DNA from: Apostichopus japonicus
Lineage: Eukaryota > Echinodermata > Holothuroidea > Aspidochirotida > Stichopodidae
Reading direction: 5' to 3'
NCBI RefSeq assembly: GCF_037975245.1
Contig: NC_092567.1
Span: 17,570,876 to 17,634,875 of the forward strand
DNA length: 64,000 nucleotides
The notes under the pieces are model-generated. The model made no database searches. It was given only the letters and a program-made list of their open reading frames with translations, and was not told where the DNA came from. This document shows positions 1-10,800 of this stretch, one piece after another. The translations under genes and the position numbers were made by a program. Each line of letters begins with the position of its first letter. Within the stretch, counting starts at the first letter, position 1.

Positions 1-75
1 TTGGCACGAAGGGTACAGGAATATTCTGGCCAAAAATGCCTCCTTGATCGCTGGAAATGGCACTTCCCAGGCCTT
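1..75 (+). CDS. Possible upstream exon of the nuclear receptor, cut by the window edge
   Basis: A strong donor (TT/GTAAGT) follows position 75. Exon 759-941 starts in phase 0, so the compatible frame here starts at base 1 and is open for 25 codons (LARRVQEYSGQ...). I do not recognise this peptide as receptor hinge. The frame starting at base 2 looks more protein-like but would put the ligand-binding domain out of frame. Treat as tentative. Confidence 0.3.
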
Positions 76-758
76 GTAAGTTGCATCTAAGCAATTTTTA
101 CTTTGAAATTACTAGCAAAATCATATTAAACAATATGCTCAAGGGGGGGGGCGGTCACCCCCTTGGCCCCCCCTGAAATGGGATCCCTGGGGAATAACTT
201 ATCTGGTATTATCATATCGCAAGATGCTATGTCAAAGTTTGGACAGATTGCAATACAAATGCAATCATATTTAATCTGAAGCTAGAAGGTAAGAGTCTTT
301 TATGATTGGTCGACGAATATGCAAATAAGAAAATGAAGTAGTTTGATTGGTGGAAATGAATATGTGATTGCTAGGAGAAGATTTTACTTAGTAGTGGGTA
401 GTCTAGTGATGCGGAGGACGTAAAGTTAAGAGCTTTGGTGCTTCTGTAAGGTTAACAAATACACTATAAATCACGACCAGGTGACCCACGAATGTTTCGT
501 AAAATCAACTGTTTGACGTGTCTCATTGTCATGCCCACCGAACATGATGGTTAACCCAAACTGAAATCAGAGTTGACCATACAATAAACACTGAATTGTA
601 TTCTGTTCCTACAGACCTGACCAACTATCACAAACTAAATACCTAGTTTTGTATAAGAAATGACTTTTAGTCATTGGCTGTTTTGAATTTACATTCATAT
701 CGATAAGTCGGCAAATTCTAATTTTTGGATTTTTAATATTTTTCTTCTGTGATTACAG

Positions 759-941
759 CAATCTTATCAAGAGACAAACATCTTCCCATCTCCAAATATT
801 CCCCTTGACGATTTGTCAGAAGAACAGAGGAACAACCCCAAAGTTGTGGCCTGGAAGCAATTTTTAGAGGCACAGATGCCAGGAGCTAAGAAAGTTGTTG
901 AGTTTTCAAAGTGCCTACCAGGATTTGTAAGCTTTCGACAG
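759..941 (+). CDS. Nuclear receptor exon: LBD helices 1-3
   Basis: Acceptor GATTACAG/CAA, donor CAG/GTGAGT; 61 codons, phase 0 at both ends. It encodes the hinge end and helix 1 to 3 region, including QSYQETN (compare the KSHLETC block of ROR) and VVEFSKCLPGFVSFRQ. Translation continues directly into the DQITLLK signature of the next exon. Confidence 0.88.
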
Positions 942-3900
942 GTGAGTGAGTTTTCTTCAAAAGTTAATGACTCAAATGGTGATAAATTCATTCATATCAG
1001 GGATTGGTTTCTCAAAGTGCTTTCTCATGTCGTTAAATTTTTGGCAAGTTTTAGTCAAAGTGGGTCAGTCAAGTCGATACTTTATCTAGAGTTTATATTT
1101 CACACCCAAATCATGTTATTTTCCCATGGGGAGCTTGTCCTGTATTAAGTTTAACACTCTTTGATGTTCTGGGCATAACTTTTGACCTAAAGAAACCTCG
1201 ACCAGAAATAACCACCGAGAAGTTTGTTCACTTTTAGCTTGGGATAATACAGAGAGAGTACTGATGCCCTTATATAGTTATAATGGTTTTAAGACACTTT
1301 AAGACCCCCCTTTAAGACCCCCTCTTCTTGGATTCCATAATGTATAAAACTTCATAATTTAAAACGCTAAATTGTCACTGTGCACTCTTTTTATATGTCC
1401 TGCTTTGTTTATTTGTTCTTGCCCTTTTGTAACTTTTTAGTTTATTTGTATTTGTATAATACTGTTTGTATGCGAGCATTTCACTTACCCTTTGTGGGGG
1501 TTAATAAAGTTTATCTTATCTGATCGTAATCTCAACTGCCTCTCTCTGCAGCAGTGTGTATAAAAATGGCGATGTGCGAGGTGTACTTGTAAATATAGTT
1601 GAGTGTGCCCAATTATGGCTGCAACCTATCGTATGTTCCCCACTGGGATGTGTAGATGTGGTGAAACTGTGAGTGCTGTTTGATTGGTTCATGCTTGGGG
1701 GTGTGTGTGAATGTCTATCTATCTTTCTATCAATCTATAATAATAATAACAAAGATGGATAATGGGCACGTACCCACCCAGAAATGGGCGCTCAAACCGC
1801 TAAAACCAATTTACTCCTACAAAATTAATGTAAAGTGTCTATGAAGGCTTGAGTTTTAAGCTTCTTTTTCAAGGAGGAGGAGAAAGTCTTAGCCGTCTTG
1901 ATTTCAAGTGGTTATGTATTCCACAAGCGCGGTGCAGCGATTGAAAAAGATCTATCCCCTCCCTCACCCCTCCCCCATTACTCACCAAAGAATAACTATT
2001 ATGTTCAGGCATGAGCTGAGCTTTTTCCGCGAATTCGCGAATATCCGTGATTTCTTTTCTACCTCTGGGACAAAAACTATTATCCTAACACACTGCATAT
2101 ATTATCCTAACACACTGCATATGCAAACTGGAGCTTACACCGCAATTTTTGCAAAGTTGATTTTTTTTTAACCCCAGGCTTATCCCTGTATGTTACATTG
2201 TGAAATGCCAGGCAAAATTGGAAACTTGCTGTTAATGACTTTATTCTTTACCCTTTGCAGGAAGATCAGATCACTCTCCTGAAGAGTGGGTTTTTCGAGG
2301 CGTGGATCATCCTCATCTCCAGGGTGCTCTCCCCTCAGGATCGTACCATGATCTTAGAGGACGATCAGTTCTTCAGCAGGCAGCAGATCAACGACATGGA
2401 CGTCCCCGACTTCTGGAATCGGGTCTTCGAACTAGCCGATGTCCTGAATAAGATGGATTTAGGCGACATGGAGATAGCTCATCTCATGGCGGTTACTATA
2501 GTAACTGGAGGTATGTAATTTTTTATTTATTAACAATTTATTTATTATTTGTTTCATCACAGAGTATAACAAGGTGAACAAGACAATAAAACTGCAAATA
2601 AGTAAAAAATGTGAAAGGAAGTAAACTAAGAAACCCTTTTGGGCTTAATTGAATAGAGTACTCCAATCAAAGAAAATAGATAACCTTAACACCTATAAAA
2701 GAACTACCCCCCCAAAAAAAAATTACCTTAACATATATAAGACCTATAACACTACCCCCCCATCACCAACTCCAACCCAATTACCATATTTTATTAGTGA
2801 AGATTTTGTTTTTTTCATTGTGTGTTTTTGTAGTTAACAAGGTTTTCTGGAGTTGAAAGTTGATATAAATCTCTCCTTGGTGGTATCTATTTTTGCTTAT
2901 ACGCCCAATGAAAGTGTCCTTACGTATATGTCTCTTAATGTGTCCCACTTCACGTTCGTGGCTCTCCCTCCCTTTGTACTCTCATGAGACAACTTAAAAA
3001 ATTTCTGTTTGATTCCTAGTTTCTTTTTTCCCCCTTGGTTTCCTTGGTCTCTTTCCTACTATGTAAAGTGCTTTGAAACGCTGTATTAAGCGCTATATAA
3101 ATGTAATTTATGATGATTATTATTAGAGGGGATTATTATTTAGGAGGGTTGTGGTCAAGTGGTTAAGGCAGTGGACTTGTGATCTAAGGATTACAGGTTC
3201 GAGCCCTGGCCAGATCATTGCGTTGTGTCCTTGGGCAAGGCGCTTTATCTCCATTGCCTCTCTTCACCCAGGTGTATAAATGGGGACCTGCGAGGTAACT
3301 TGTAAATATAGTTGCGTGCGCCGGTTTGTGGCTGCACCCTATGGGAAGTCCCCTGGGGGAAATGTGGTTGTGGTGTACTGTGGTGCCCCAGGAGAGATTG
3401 ATTGAATTGTGCACACTTTGGTGTGTGGGTGTGACAAGTTACCAATGACCAGGGGTTAAGTTGTAAAGTCGTGTGAGGAGGCATTAGCCTCATACAAGAC
3501 TGTAAACCTTCAACTTTAACTTTAGATTGTTTCGGTGTCAGTTAGCCTCTGAGGACAATCCTTTTAAGGAATCATCACGTCAGGCCGACTAATTTATACA
3601 TATTTACCTACACAGGCTTCTTGCATAAGATAAGCTGCATCATCAAACATTATTAATCAGTATTCATAGAGCTCTGATATCGTGAACACTTCAGAAGCGC
3701 CTTGAAAGAGAAAGGAAAAGCAGTTTGCTAACAGTTTTGCCTTTCTTTGAGTTATAAATAAACTTGAACTTTGCTTTTGGTGCCACACAGCTTTGGAATA
3801 AATTACCTGAATCAATCGAAGCTCTCTCATTCTCTAATGTCCTTCAAATCAACTCTGAAGACTCATCTGTTTCTTATTCTTCGTCTGTTACTTGCCTTGC

Positions 3901-6511
3901 CCAACGCACTGTTGCTTCACCGCGCCACAAGCACCTATTTGACGGGTGCATTATAAACATTCATTAATACTATGATCATTTTTCAACAGGTTTAATATAA
4001 TTTTGAACAACAATATTTATATTCAGATTGTAAAAGCTCATGATGTCAAACTGCAATTTTTATCTATATATTATATTATTATTATTTTTTTTTTAGATCG
4101 TTCTGGTCTACTTAACAAAACTCAAACGGGCAATATGCAGGAGAAACTTATGGAGTGCCTGAGGCGAGAAATCATGAGACAGAATGCGCAGAATAGCCGA
4201 CTGGTCGCCAAACTGGTGATGCTTTTACCGACGCTCGTCTCCATCTCGATGATGAACTCTGAGAATCTGTTGATGCTGCAGAAGGAGTACCCCGAGTTAG
4301 TTCTTCCATCTCTTCTCATCGAGCTCAACGATCTCAACTGCAACGACTCTTCCAGGTCATTGATGGAGGAAACTGGTCTTTACGGGTAAGAGATAAAAGG
4401 AGCGAAAAAAAGTTAAAAGAAAAATTGGAATCGGGCCAAAATTCCTTTTAGTAAAAGCATGTAATCAGATGGCTCTTAATTTGCTGTGAATCTAGGATAC
4501 TGCTCGCTGGTTTGCTGCAGGCGTAGATACTTACTAATCCAAGCGGACATTATACCAAGCTTGAACTGCTCGACAAATTATGCTCGGATTCACTTGAATC
4601 AACAATAACAGTGCTAATGAGGACAGGTTTTCTAGCAATATGTCGATGCTTGTTAATACTGAAATCCGGTGCTGTGGATGAAGGCTGTGGCATTTGAAGC
4701 AAAGAGGCTTAGCAATCTGTAGGTTCCGGGTTCGATACCCGGCCGGGTCATAGTTAGGTGGGTTTTTTATCCAAGAGCAATCTACGGTTTTCCCATCTGA
4801 AATGACTGTCTAAATTGTAATCCATAAAGCCCTTGAGGGTTTCTCCCACATTTTGTGGTCGCTTAAGCGTCGTAAAAATAACTGCTGATTAATACCAAAA
4901 TCCATATTTAGTGGATAGTCGAGAGGAATTACTTCTTTTTGACCAGATGAAAGAGGAACACGTTCCAAGCATCCTGATGAAATTTTGAATCCAATTTCTA
5001 GGTGGCGTTATCTAGATATCGATAATTTGAAATTGTCATAGTTTGTCAACATAAGTGAACTTGAAGCAAAACAGGTGTTATGCCATGGTCTCACACTGAC
5101 AGCAAAATGTTCTGTTTTTCTATTAAATGGTTCTGAATTTTTATTCGATAGGTTTCCAACTTAACCTTAAGCGGACGTGAAGTTACTGAGATGCATCCCA
5201 ATGTCGAAGTAAAAATTGTAATTAAATGGTTGAAAGTTTTTCTTTTGTATGTGTGCTTATTTCTATGACCATAACCTTATACCTTCTGTGGAGTTGAAGT
5301 CAACAGAATTCATAGTATCAAACCCCTGTAAACATGATAAAACTCAAATAAAAGGTCAAGTTTAGAATGAAATGGATGTTTCATTCTACATATGAGTGGT
5401 AGAATCTTGCTGATCACTTGAAGTTAACTCTGGTCAAAACTAGAAAAGAAAAAAGATTCTTGTCTTCATTGTTACATTAAATATATATGACGTACAATGT
5501 GTGGCAGAAAATCACTAATCGCGAATTCGCGGAATATCACCTCTCAATTTCCGTGAATTTCTAACAACAACGTATCATTTCATCCGACGTTTGCATGTTT
5601 TTCATTACATATGGATATCCAACCTGCATGGGGACAAAAACTAATATACTAACACACTGTAGCATATGCAAACTGCTCCTTAAAGATACAAGCATATACC
5701 TCAATTTTTGCAAAGTTCCGTTATTTTTTTTTTTTTACCCCAGGCTCATCCCTGTTTTTAGTTTACTATTTAATGCTATTGAATTCTTGTACTGCCTCAG
5801 AGGAATTGATCTAATGATCCGTGTGCTAGACTGTTTCGCAGGTCTGATAGCCTTCTGATGTTTACAGCCTACATACAGCGATGTGGTGTAGAACAGTTTA
5901 ACTTAAAGGGTGTGAAGACTCTCCCCAAACCGCGTACGGCCATCTGAAAAAATTAACTTTCTGTTGCTTGCAAGTGACGTTTTGTTAGTGTCGCTACAAA
6001 ATGCAGACAGTAATGAAACGTGAACCTTGTTATCTTTAGCTGGACCTGCGATGTCCATCGCTATATCGTTTGTATACTGTGCTGTGGGTATTGACCGCAG
6101 ATGTATGTACTGACTGTACACTAGTGTCTAATTACCGACGGTAGCAAGCTGTGTGTGTACTTTCTGGGGTTGATGGTGGTGTCTAACACTTCTGTTACAC
6201 CTCTTTCAAAACTAGGTCAAATTACCGGCAATAGACGTTTCTTTTTGCGCAAGTCTTCACACCCTTTAAGCTTACGGTCATGTACTATTACAAGGCACTT
6301 TGCTGTGAAATCTGTAGTACATATTTTTTATTTTTTTCATTCTTACAGATTGAATGACATCAGCTCAAAACTTCCCCTGCCAAGGATCCTAGAAGAAGGA
6401 GGTTTATTTCGACCCCCTAAAGCCATCGCGGAGGTTCCCACGCAGATTACTTTCATGTCGCAAGATTATGAAGACGAGGATATCACCAATCTCGATCTCT
6501 CTCCCAGGTAG
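759..6511 (+). CDS. Nuclear receptor, NR1-type ligand-binding domain (3' part of gene)
   Basis: Four exons (759-941, 2261-2510, 4097-4385, 6349-6511) with GT-AG borders join in phase into 294 residues ending at TAG. The product is a nuclear receptor ligand-binding domain. The family signature of helices 3 to 5 is visible: VVEFSKCLPGF, then EDQITLLKSGFFEAW. Helix 7-9 text (AVTIVTGDRSGLLN) and a final YPELVLPSLLIELND, which has the form of an AF-2 helix (LLIEL), follow. By eye it is closest to ROR, Rev-erb and E78 (NR1D/E/F); I cannot fix the subtype. About 75 residues run past AF-2. The zinc-finger DNA-binding domain must lie upstream of the window. Receptors of this group bind AGGTCA half-sites in the nucleus, alone or as dimers. 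The next gene downstream on the same strand is CECR2. Confidence 0.9.
1260..1525 (+). mobile_element. 3' tail of a non-LTR retrotransposon
   Basis: The stretch ends in TTTGTGGGGGTTAATAAAG followed by TTTATCTTATCTGATC. This polyadenylation-like motif with a short TATC-type repeat is typical of CR1/L2/jockey-like LINE 3' ends. No reading frame of the element remains. The family assignment is from the tail pattern only. Confidence 0.45.
1541..1725 (+). mobile_element. Diverged SINE body, same family as 3143-3459
   Basis: It matches the body of the SINE at 3143 in order: GTGTATAAA, GCGAGGTG(T)ACTTGTAAATATAGTTG, GTG(C)GCC..TGGCTGCA, and TGATTG. There are many substitutions and no tRNA-like head, so this is an old, 5'-truncated copy. 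Confidence 0.55.
2027..2189 (+). repeat. Dispersed repeat, copy 1 (pair with 5519-5755)
   Basis: It starts at the palindrome CGCGAATTCGCG and ends in ACCCCAGGCTTATCCCTGT. The second copy in another intron of the same gene has the same ordered blocks: GGGACAAAAACTA, TAACACACTG, CATATGCAAACTG, CAATTTTTGCAAAGTT and the end block. An internal 22-base segment (TATTATCCTAACACACTGC) is tandemly doubled here only. Family unknown. Confidence 0.7.
2261..2510 (+). CDS. Nuclear receptor exon: LBD helices 3-7
   Basis: Acceptor CCCTTTGCAG/GAA, donor GGAG/GTATGT; 83 codons plus one base (phase 1). It encodes EDQITLLKSGFFEAW (the conserved helix 4/5 signature, with the charge-clamp-region Lys in LLK), a short beta segment and DVLNKMDLGDMEIAHLMAV. 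Codon use is visibly GC-richer than the flanking introns. Confidence 0.92.
3143..3459 (+). mobile_element. tRNA-derived SINE, near full length
   Basis: The head is tRNA-like: TGGTCAAGTGGTTAAGGC resembles a Pol III A box and GGTTCGAGCCC is a B box. A body of about 240 bases follows. From 3173 on it matches the copy at 19,630-19,910 with about seven substitutions by my count, so both insertions are fairly young. The 3' end here differs from that copy after GACCAGGGG and lacks its (TTA)n tail. Confidence 0.8.
3764..3965 (+). pseudogene. Frameshifted C-terminal fragment of a LINE reverse transcriptase
   Basis: One frame reads FGATQLWNKLPESIEAL; the next frame continues SLMSFKSTLKTHLFL. The pattern ..LWN.LP..I......FKS.LKTHLF is the common C-terminus of CR1/L2-type non-LTR retrotransposon ORF2 proteins. 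The frame switch near 3843 shows the copy is dead. It sits in an intron of the nuclear receptor gene. Confidence 0.6.
4097..4385 (+). CDS. Nuclear receptor exon: LBD helices 8-12 with AF-2
   Basis: Acceptor TTTTTTTTAG/ATC, donor TACGG/GTAAGA; two bases, 95 codons, two bases. It encodes DRSGLLNKTQTGNMQEKLM, the helix 9-11 region (LVAKLVMLLPTLVSI) and YPELVLPSLLIELND. LLIEL fits the hydrophobic-hydrophobic-x-Glu-hydrophobic AF-2 core seen in ROR and PPAR and absent from Rev-erb. A Ser/Asn-rich extension follows. Confidence 0.92.
4683..4890 (+). mobile_element. tRNA-derived SINE-like element, second family
   Basis: A perfect Pol III B box (GGTTCGATACC) lies within CCGGGTTCGATACCCGG, a T-arm-like hairpin. 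The A-box side is weak. The body runs to CGCTTAAGCGTCGTAAAAAT near 4880. No second copy of the body was found in the window, so the family call rests on the tRNA-like head. Confidence 0.5.
5519..5755 (+). repeat. Dispersed repeat, copy 2 (pair with 2027-2189)
   Basis: It begins at ATCGCGAATTCGCGG and ends ACCCCAGGCTCATCCCTGT. The central blocks are shared with copy 1, but it is longer by an insert of about 70 bases. Both copies have the same orientation within one gene. Confidence 0.7.
5907..6265. mobile_element. MITE with 14-bp inverted ends and TTAA target duplication
   Basis: The left end AGGGTGTGAAGACT and right end AGTCTTCACACCCT are perfect inverted repeats, and TTAA directly flanks both sides (5903-5906, 6266-6269). 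TTAA duplications are made by piggyBac and Kolobok transposases; which one is not decidable here. The 359-bp interior has no coding frame. Confidence 0.85.
6349..6511 (+). CDS. Nuclear receptor terminal exon: C-terminal extension
   Basis: Acceptor TTCTTACAG/ATTG; one base, 53 codons and TAG. It encodes LNDISSKLPLPRILEEGGLF, a proline-containing stretch, then the acidic SQDYEDEDITNLDLSPR. This is an F-domain-like tail beyond AF-2. I know no function for it. Confidence 0.85.
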
Positions 6512-7866
6512 CACCGGGGAGGACCGTTAGGATTGAGAAACCGAGATGCCTTAATAAAAACTTTGGTGCAAAGAGTTTTGCGCACACATCCTGTATTAAG
6601 GGGTAGACTCACTGACGTTATTGCCGATGGTGGGATTCACAGCTGATCTATGAATATGCAATAGAATGTTAATTATGGTAATGAGACGTGTCGATCGGTT
6701 TTAAAATACCAGGCCTAGTTTTTTATTCGTGAAAGGGTATCCACAGACCATGTTCCTATCAATTGGGTAACCAGTGGTCATCGCTCTTTTCGCTGTGGGC
6801 GATGGTCCTCAAGAACCGAAGTTTGGATTACTTATACTGCAATGGTCAGTTGTCTTACTGTCAACCTAAAAATCTGCCGTAAATTACAAAATAGCTGATC
6901 TCTGATAAATTGTGACAGTTGAAGCGACTCAAATGTCTAAGCGTTGCACTCATACGCAGGTGATGAGAACAGAGCGTGGTCCCTTCATCCTTCTCAATCT
7001 TTTAATATTGTCTGCGTGAACGTTGTCAAGTTCCTCCATTTTTACATGATCCATGGTGTGGAACAAATGGATTCTTTCATTTGGTGGAGAATGTACAAGT
7101 TATTTTGTTATTTCCATTCATGTGAGCTGCAATTTTATTACAAAATGTTTTGGCACAAATAATAACCAGAGAGAATTATCCTTGGAGCAAGTGAACCTCG
7201 ATGCTCTACGTGAAGGATTTGGATACGGCAAACGTTGAGGGAAGTGTAGGAGAGATTGAGTTTAGGAGGAGATTAAGACTGATGCCTGTAATAAAATCTC
7301 GGAGAGAGGAAAGCCGAGGAGAGATCACCGAGATGCTTTAAGTTGAAGCCTTGGATGCGGCTCACGCATTTTGGGAAGTAGAGGAAAGAAAGATCGCAGG
7401 TAGAGATACAGTTTGAATGCTTTAAGTAAAGGACATGGATACAGCTAGCGAGGGATGGAGAAAGGTGAGAAACGGTACATTGATTACGAGAGGAGATAAA
7501 GATTGGATGCTTGTAGTCTGGGCTTGGTTGCCAAAAAGGAATTTCAGAAGAGAGATTGCAGAACCAGAATGCTTCTAGGTGAGGAGGAGTGGGGTGCAGT
7601 CTTCACATGTTGCTGTGGTGGGGTCCATGTTAGAGGGTTCATGAATCATGGAATTGGAAGAATCTGTAGTAAATTTGTACTTGAAGAAAATGGAATCTTT
7701 CATATAGCTGCTTTCATGGAAGAATTGTGTAATCAAGAGTTGATGTCGATGTAGTATATGCAACATTTTTTGCGGCTAGAGTGATATGGTCTTAATAAAT
7801 GAAACGTGATTGTTATTAAAAAGTTTTACTCTACTTCAGACAAACCGATGGTCTCAACCGAATAAA
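6512..7866 (+). other. Probable 3' UTR of the nuclear receptor gene
   Basis: No coding content. AATAAA-type signals occur at 6553-6558 (42 bases after the stop), 7794-7799 and 7861-7866; which one is used is unknown. About 7195-7520 contains a degenerate repeat. Confidence 0.45.
7195..7520 (+). repeat. Degenerate tandem repeat of about 90-130 bp
   Basis: Related blocks recur near 7198, 7329, 7418 and 7507: GATGCTCTACGTGAAGGATT, GATGCTTTAAGTTGAAGCCT, AATGCTTTAAGTAAAGGACA, GATGCTTGTAGTC. Purine-rich AGGAGAGAT segments lie between them. It is too diverged for a clean unit. Confidence 0.45.
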
Positions 7867-10800
7867 ATGATTGTTACCAAAGGGAATAAAGAAACATTAA
7901 GGGAAAAGTAGTCGCTTTGAGTGGAGGAGAATCTTCTTTAAAGATTAGCAATTTCAATTAATAACAAAGTAAACAGTTTTCTATAGAGGAAGATCTTTTC
8001 AAGAAACAAAAAGTTCAGTGGTTTAATTTTTCTAAAAATGTTGCCCCCCAAAAGAGAAGAAAAATTAAGAAAAATGAATTATTTGCTGGAGGTAAGATAT
8101 GTATTTGCTCAAGGTTGTCTGAATCATCCTAATATGCTCAAAAAGACATTATTCTGGCCCAGGGTCTATATTCATTTTATTCGGCCTTACAAAAGTTTGC
8201 TACATTCGTGATACAATATATTATCCCTCGTGGATATGATATTTACGCAGAAAGCTGATGGAAATGAAACCAAGCATTTCATGTTATTTTGGATGTTTGT
8301 CTTATGCTTAAGTTTTGGCAAAAACAATGTATGAAATTCTACTGCTGTGCCCAGCAGGTTCACAGTGATATCTAAATGTTGTTTTGGTTGGTTTCTGTAA
8401 CATCATGGGAGGGGGTGGGGATGGAGGTAATGAAGGGAGAAAAGAGTCACTTAGAGGGACGAATATTCCCTTCCTTGTCACTTGTTGATAATTTAGCACC
8501 TCCATTTCTAAACAAATAATTTTCAGATGCTGCTGGCATCCTGTATTTTAGTGTGCTTATCTTAACAGTCAAAACAAAATCCAAACAGATCGAGCTACAG
8601 CTATGCTTCACTGTTATGGTTTACTTAACTGGCATTAAACACTGTTCAAAAAAGAAAATGAATAAACACTAAGCTGCATGGGGAAGGGGGAAGCATCACC
8701 CCCCCCCATAGAATCCAGGTTTGCATTAACATATTTTGTACAGTGTTACTACTGCGACCTCGGCTTGCAAAAAGACGAAACGAGTCGTACTTATAGTTTT
8801 CGTGAAATATATTTGAACGAAAAAAAAACTGTCACACTGCTTGGCATAGCGAACACGAGCCGACACAGGGTCAAGTTAGTCTTACAGTAAGTTTCCAGTA
8901 GTTCTGTGTAAATCATAGAAGTTAAGGTAATAGCTAAAGTGGTTCTTTGAATATAATAATACCACATACAGTTAATTCCAGAAATTAAATGGTCTCTGTA
9001 GTGATCACCACCAACGAAGGTCGTAATAGCTTATATTCGGTAGGCTAGCACTCGGAAACTTATTATCTTGAGGTCTCTGGTTTTTCGTCCTTTTCTAGCC
9101 GATGATGTCTTGACACTTTAAAACGTCAATAAATTTCTGTATGATACTTTTTTGGCCAGCCCGACCTTGAAAATTCTCCACTGCCTCTCGAGTGTTTCCC
9201 TTACGGTCAGTTAACGTAAATCTCACAAATTGTTTTTTTTTTTATCATTAGAAGTGGATTCTATTGTAATCATCGACATTTCACGAAGCAGAAGTTTTAA
9301 ATTTGTCTTTTTTTATTTTACGTTGATTCAGATATAACATTGTTTTCATTCTCAGGGTATTTTTTCCAATCCGTTTTAAATCACTTTCCATCATTTCTTT
9401 CATCTTTCATATCACATCTCTTTCTGTGCATTTGTAAACTTGGGCATTGCGGGTGAAAAAATTGCAGCAAAAAGAAAAAAAGAAAAGAAAAAGGAGAAAA
9501 AAAAAAATAAACCCTGTTATATTCTGGATGAGAAACATAATAACTTCAAAGTACAATGAGTTATATGACCTATCAAGAGTATTTCACCAGCCGTGTCCTC
9601 TCTGTGAAAGCCAAATGTTGTCTTCTGTAAATTACGCCAAACTGGAAAGTGTCTTTTGGACGTATCGTGCGATTTCTTAACAAGAGTGATGGAGCCAGTT
9701 TATATTAAAAAATCAATCCCTCATCCCTTTACTGTGTACGATTCGTTCACCATCATATTCAGCTTAAACAATGCATTCTAGATTCTGTCCATTTAAAGTC
9801 AAAGTTCTGTCTTATGAATTTTACCAAAGAGTATTATTATAGATACATTACTTTTTATCGTTCCTTATGTCAGCCAAAAACAAACAAAAAGTCCCAATAA
9901 AAAAAAGGGAAAAAATTAATAAAAAAAAAAATCAGAAAAACTTGCAGAAAGTTGTATTTTTCACTCTGTAAAACATCAGAGATCAAAATTAAGTTAGATC
10001 TGTAAATTATTCAGCAAAGTGTCCCTTCCACTCCACTCAGACCGAACGGAAGACGTTTGTCGACCGGTACCTTGACCGTACTTGGAAGGATTCTGCAAGG
10101 ATAGCAGATCATCATCGTAAATTTGTTTCAGTAGTAACTATATCAAAGACGTCAGACGCATGTTACGGGTAAAAAATTTTCTTGACATGGATTTCAATGA
10201 TACAATGCAACAGATCTATATTCCTTGAACAATGATGGTAGATATATACAAAATTTGTAAACCTTTTTGTCCGCTCAAATGTAGCGTTCAAAACGTTTAA
10301 AATTATGTAAAGGATAATCTAATTCTCGTTGCTGTTTAGAACTTTGACTGCCTTAAAAGTGATGATGCTGTAAGACTTTACTCTTTCATATGTTTTCTGA
10401 AGCTGTTAAATCTGATTTTGAATATGTAGATGCAGTGTTATTTAAATGCTGTGAATGAAATGAATATACGACGCTTGCCTTCGTTCTTATCATGAATATT
10501 CAGTAACTGAAGTGAGTACTCACAGAAATTAACCACACCCTCTCGATGTCCATAGCAAATGTTCCTGTCTTGTAAATGATATGTGTATAGGAGAAAGTGT
10601 GGTGTTATGTTCATGGAAATGCACTTAATATCAGATATATCCATACAATTGTATGGATATTTCCATACAATTAAACTTAACTGATGTGGGAATAAGGTTG
10701 AATATCACACGTTGAACATTTTGTCTGGTCATGGATATGTATCCTACAATGGATATTTCCTTAATTTTATGCCCCTTTTAAGTGTGATAATATACTCAAG

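Larger units (their letters stand above)
942..2260 (+). other. Nuclear receptor intron with retroelement remnants
   Basis: No coding content. It holds a LINE-type 3' tail (about 1260-1525), an old SINE copy (about 1541-1725), a short ATAATAATAA-headed fragment at 1738-1790, and one copy of a repeat shared with 5519-5755. Confidence 0.7.
2511..4096 (+). other. Nuclear receptor intron carrying a SINE and LINE debris
   Basis: Noncoding. It includes a GCGCTATATAAATG...TTATTATT tail at about 3060-3128, the full-length SINE at 3143-3459 and a LINE 3' coding fragment at 3764-3965. Confidence 0.7.
4386..6348 (+). other. Nuclear receptor intron with SINE, dispersed repeat and TTAA MITE
   Basis: Noncoding. 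It holds a second tRNA-SINE type (about 4683-4890), copy 2 of the CGCGAATTCGCG repeat (5519-5755), and a MITE at 5907-6265 that ends only 83 bases before the next exon. Confidence 0.7.

Noticed and set aside
1-75. Reading the first exon in the frame starting at base 2
   Set aside because: It looks protein-like but its phase does not join to the ligand-binding domain exon at 759.
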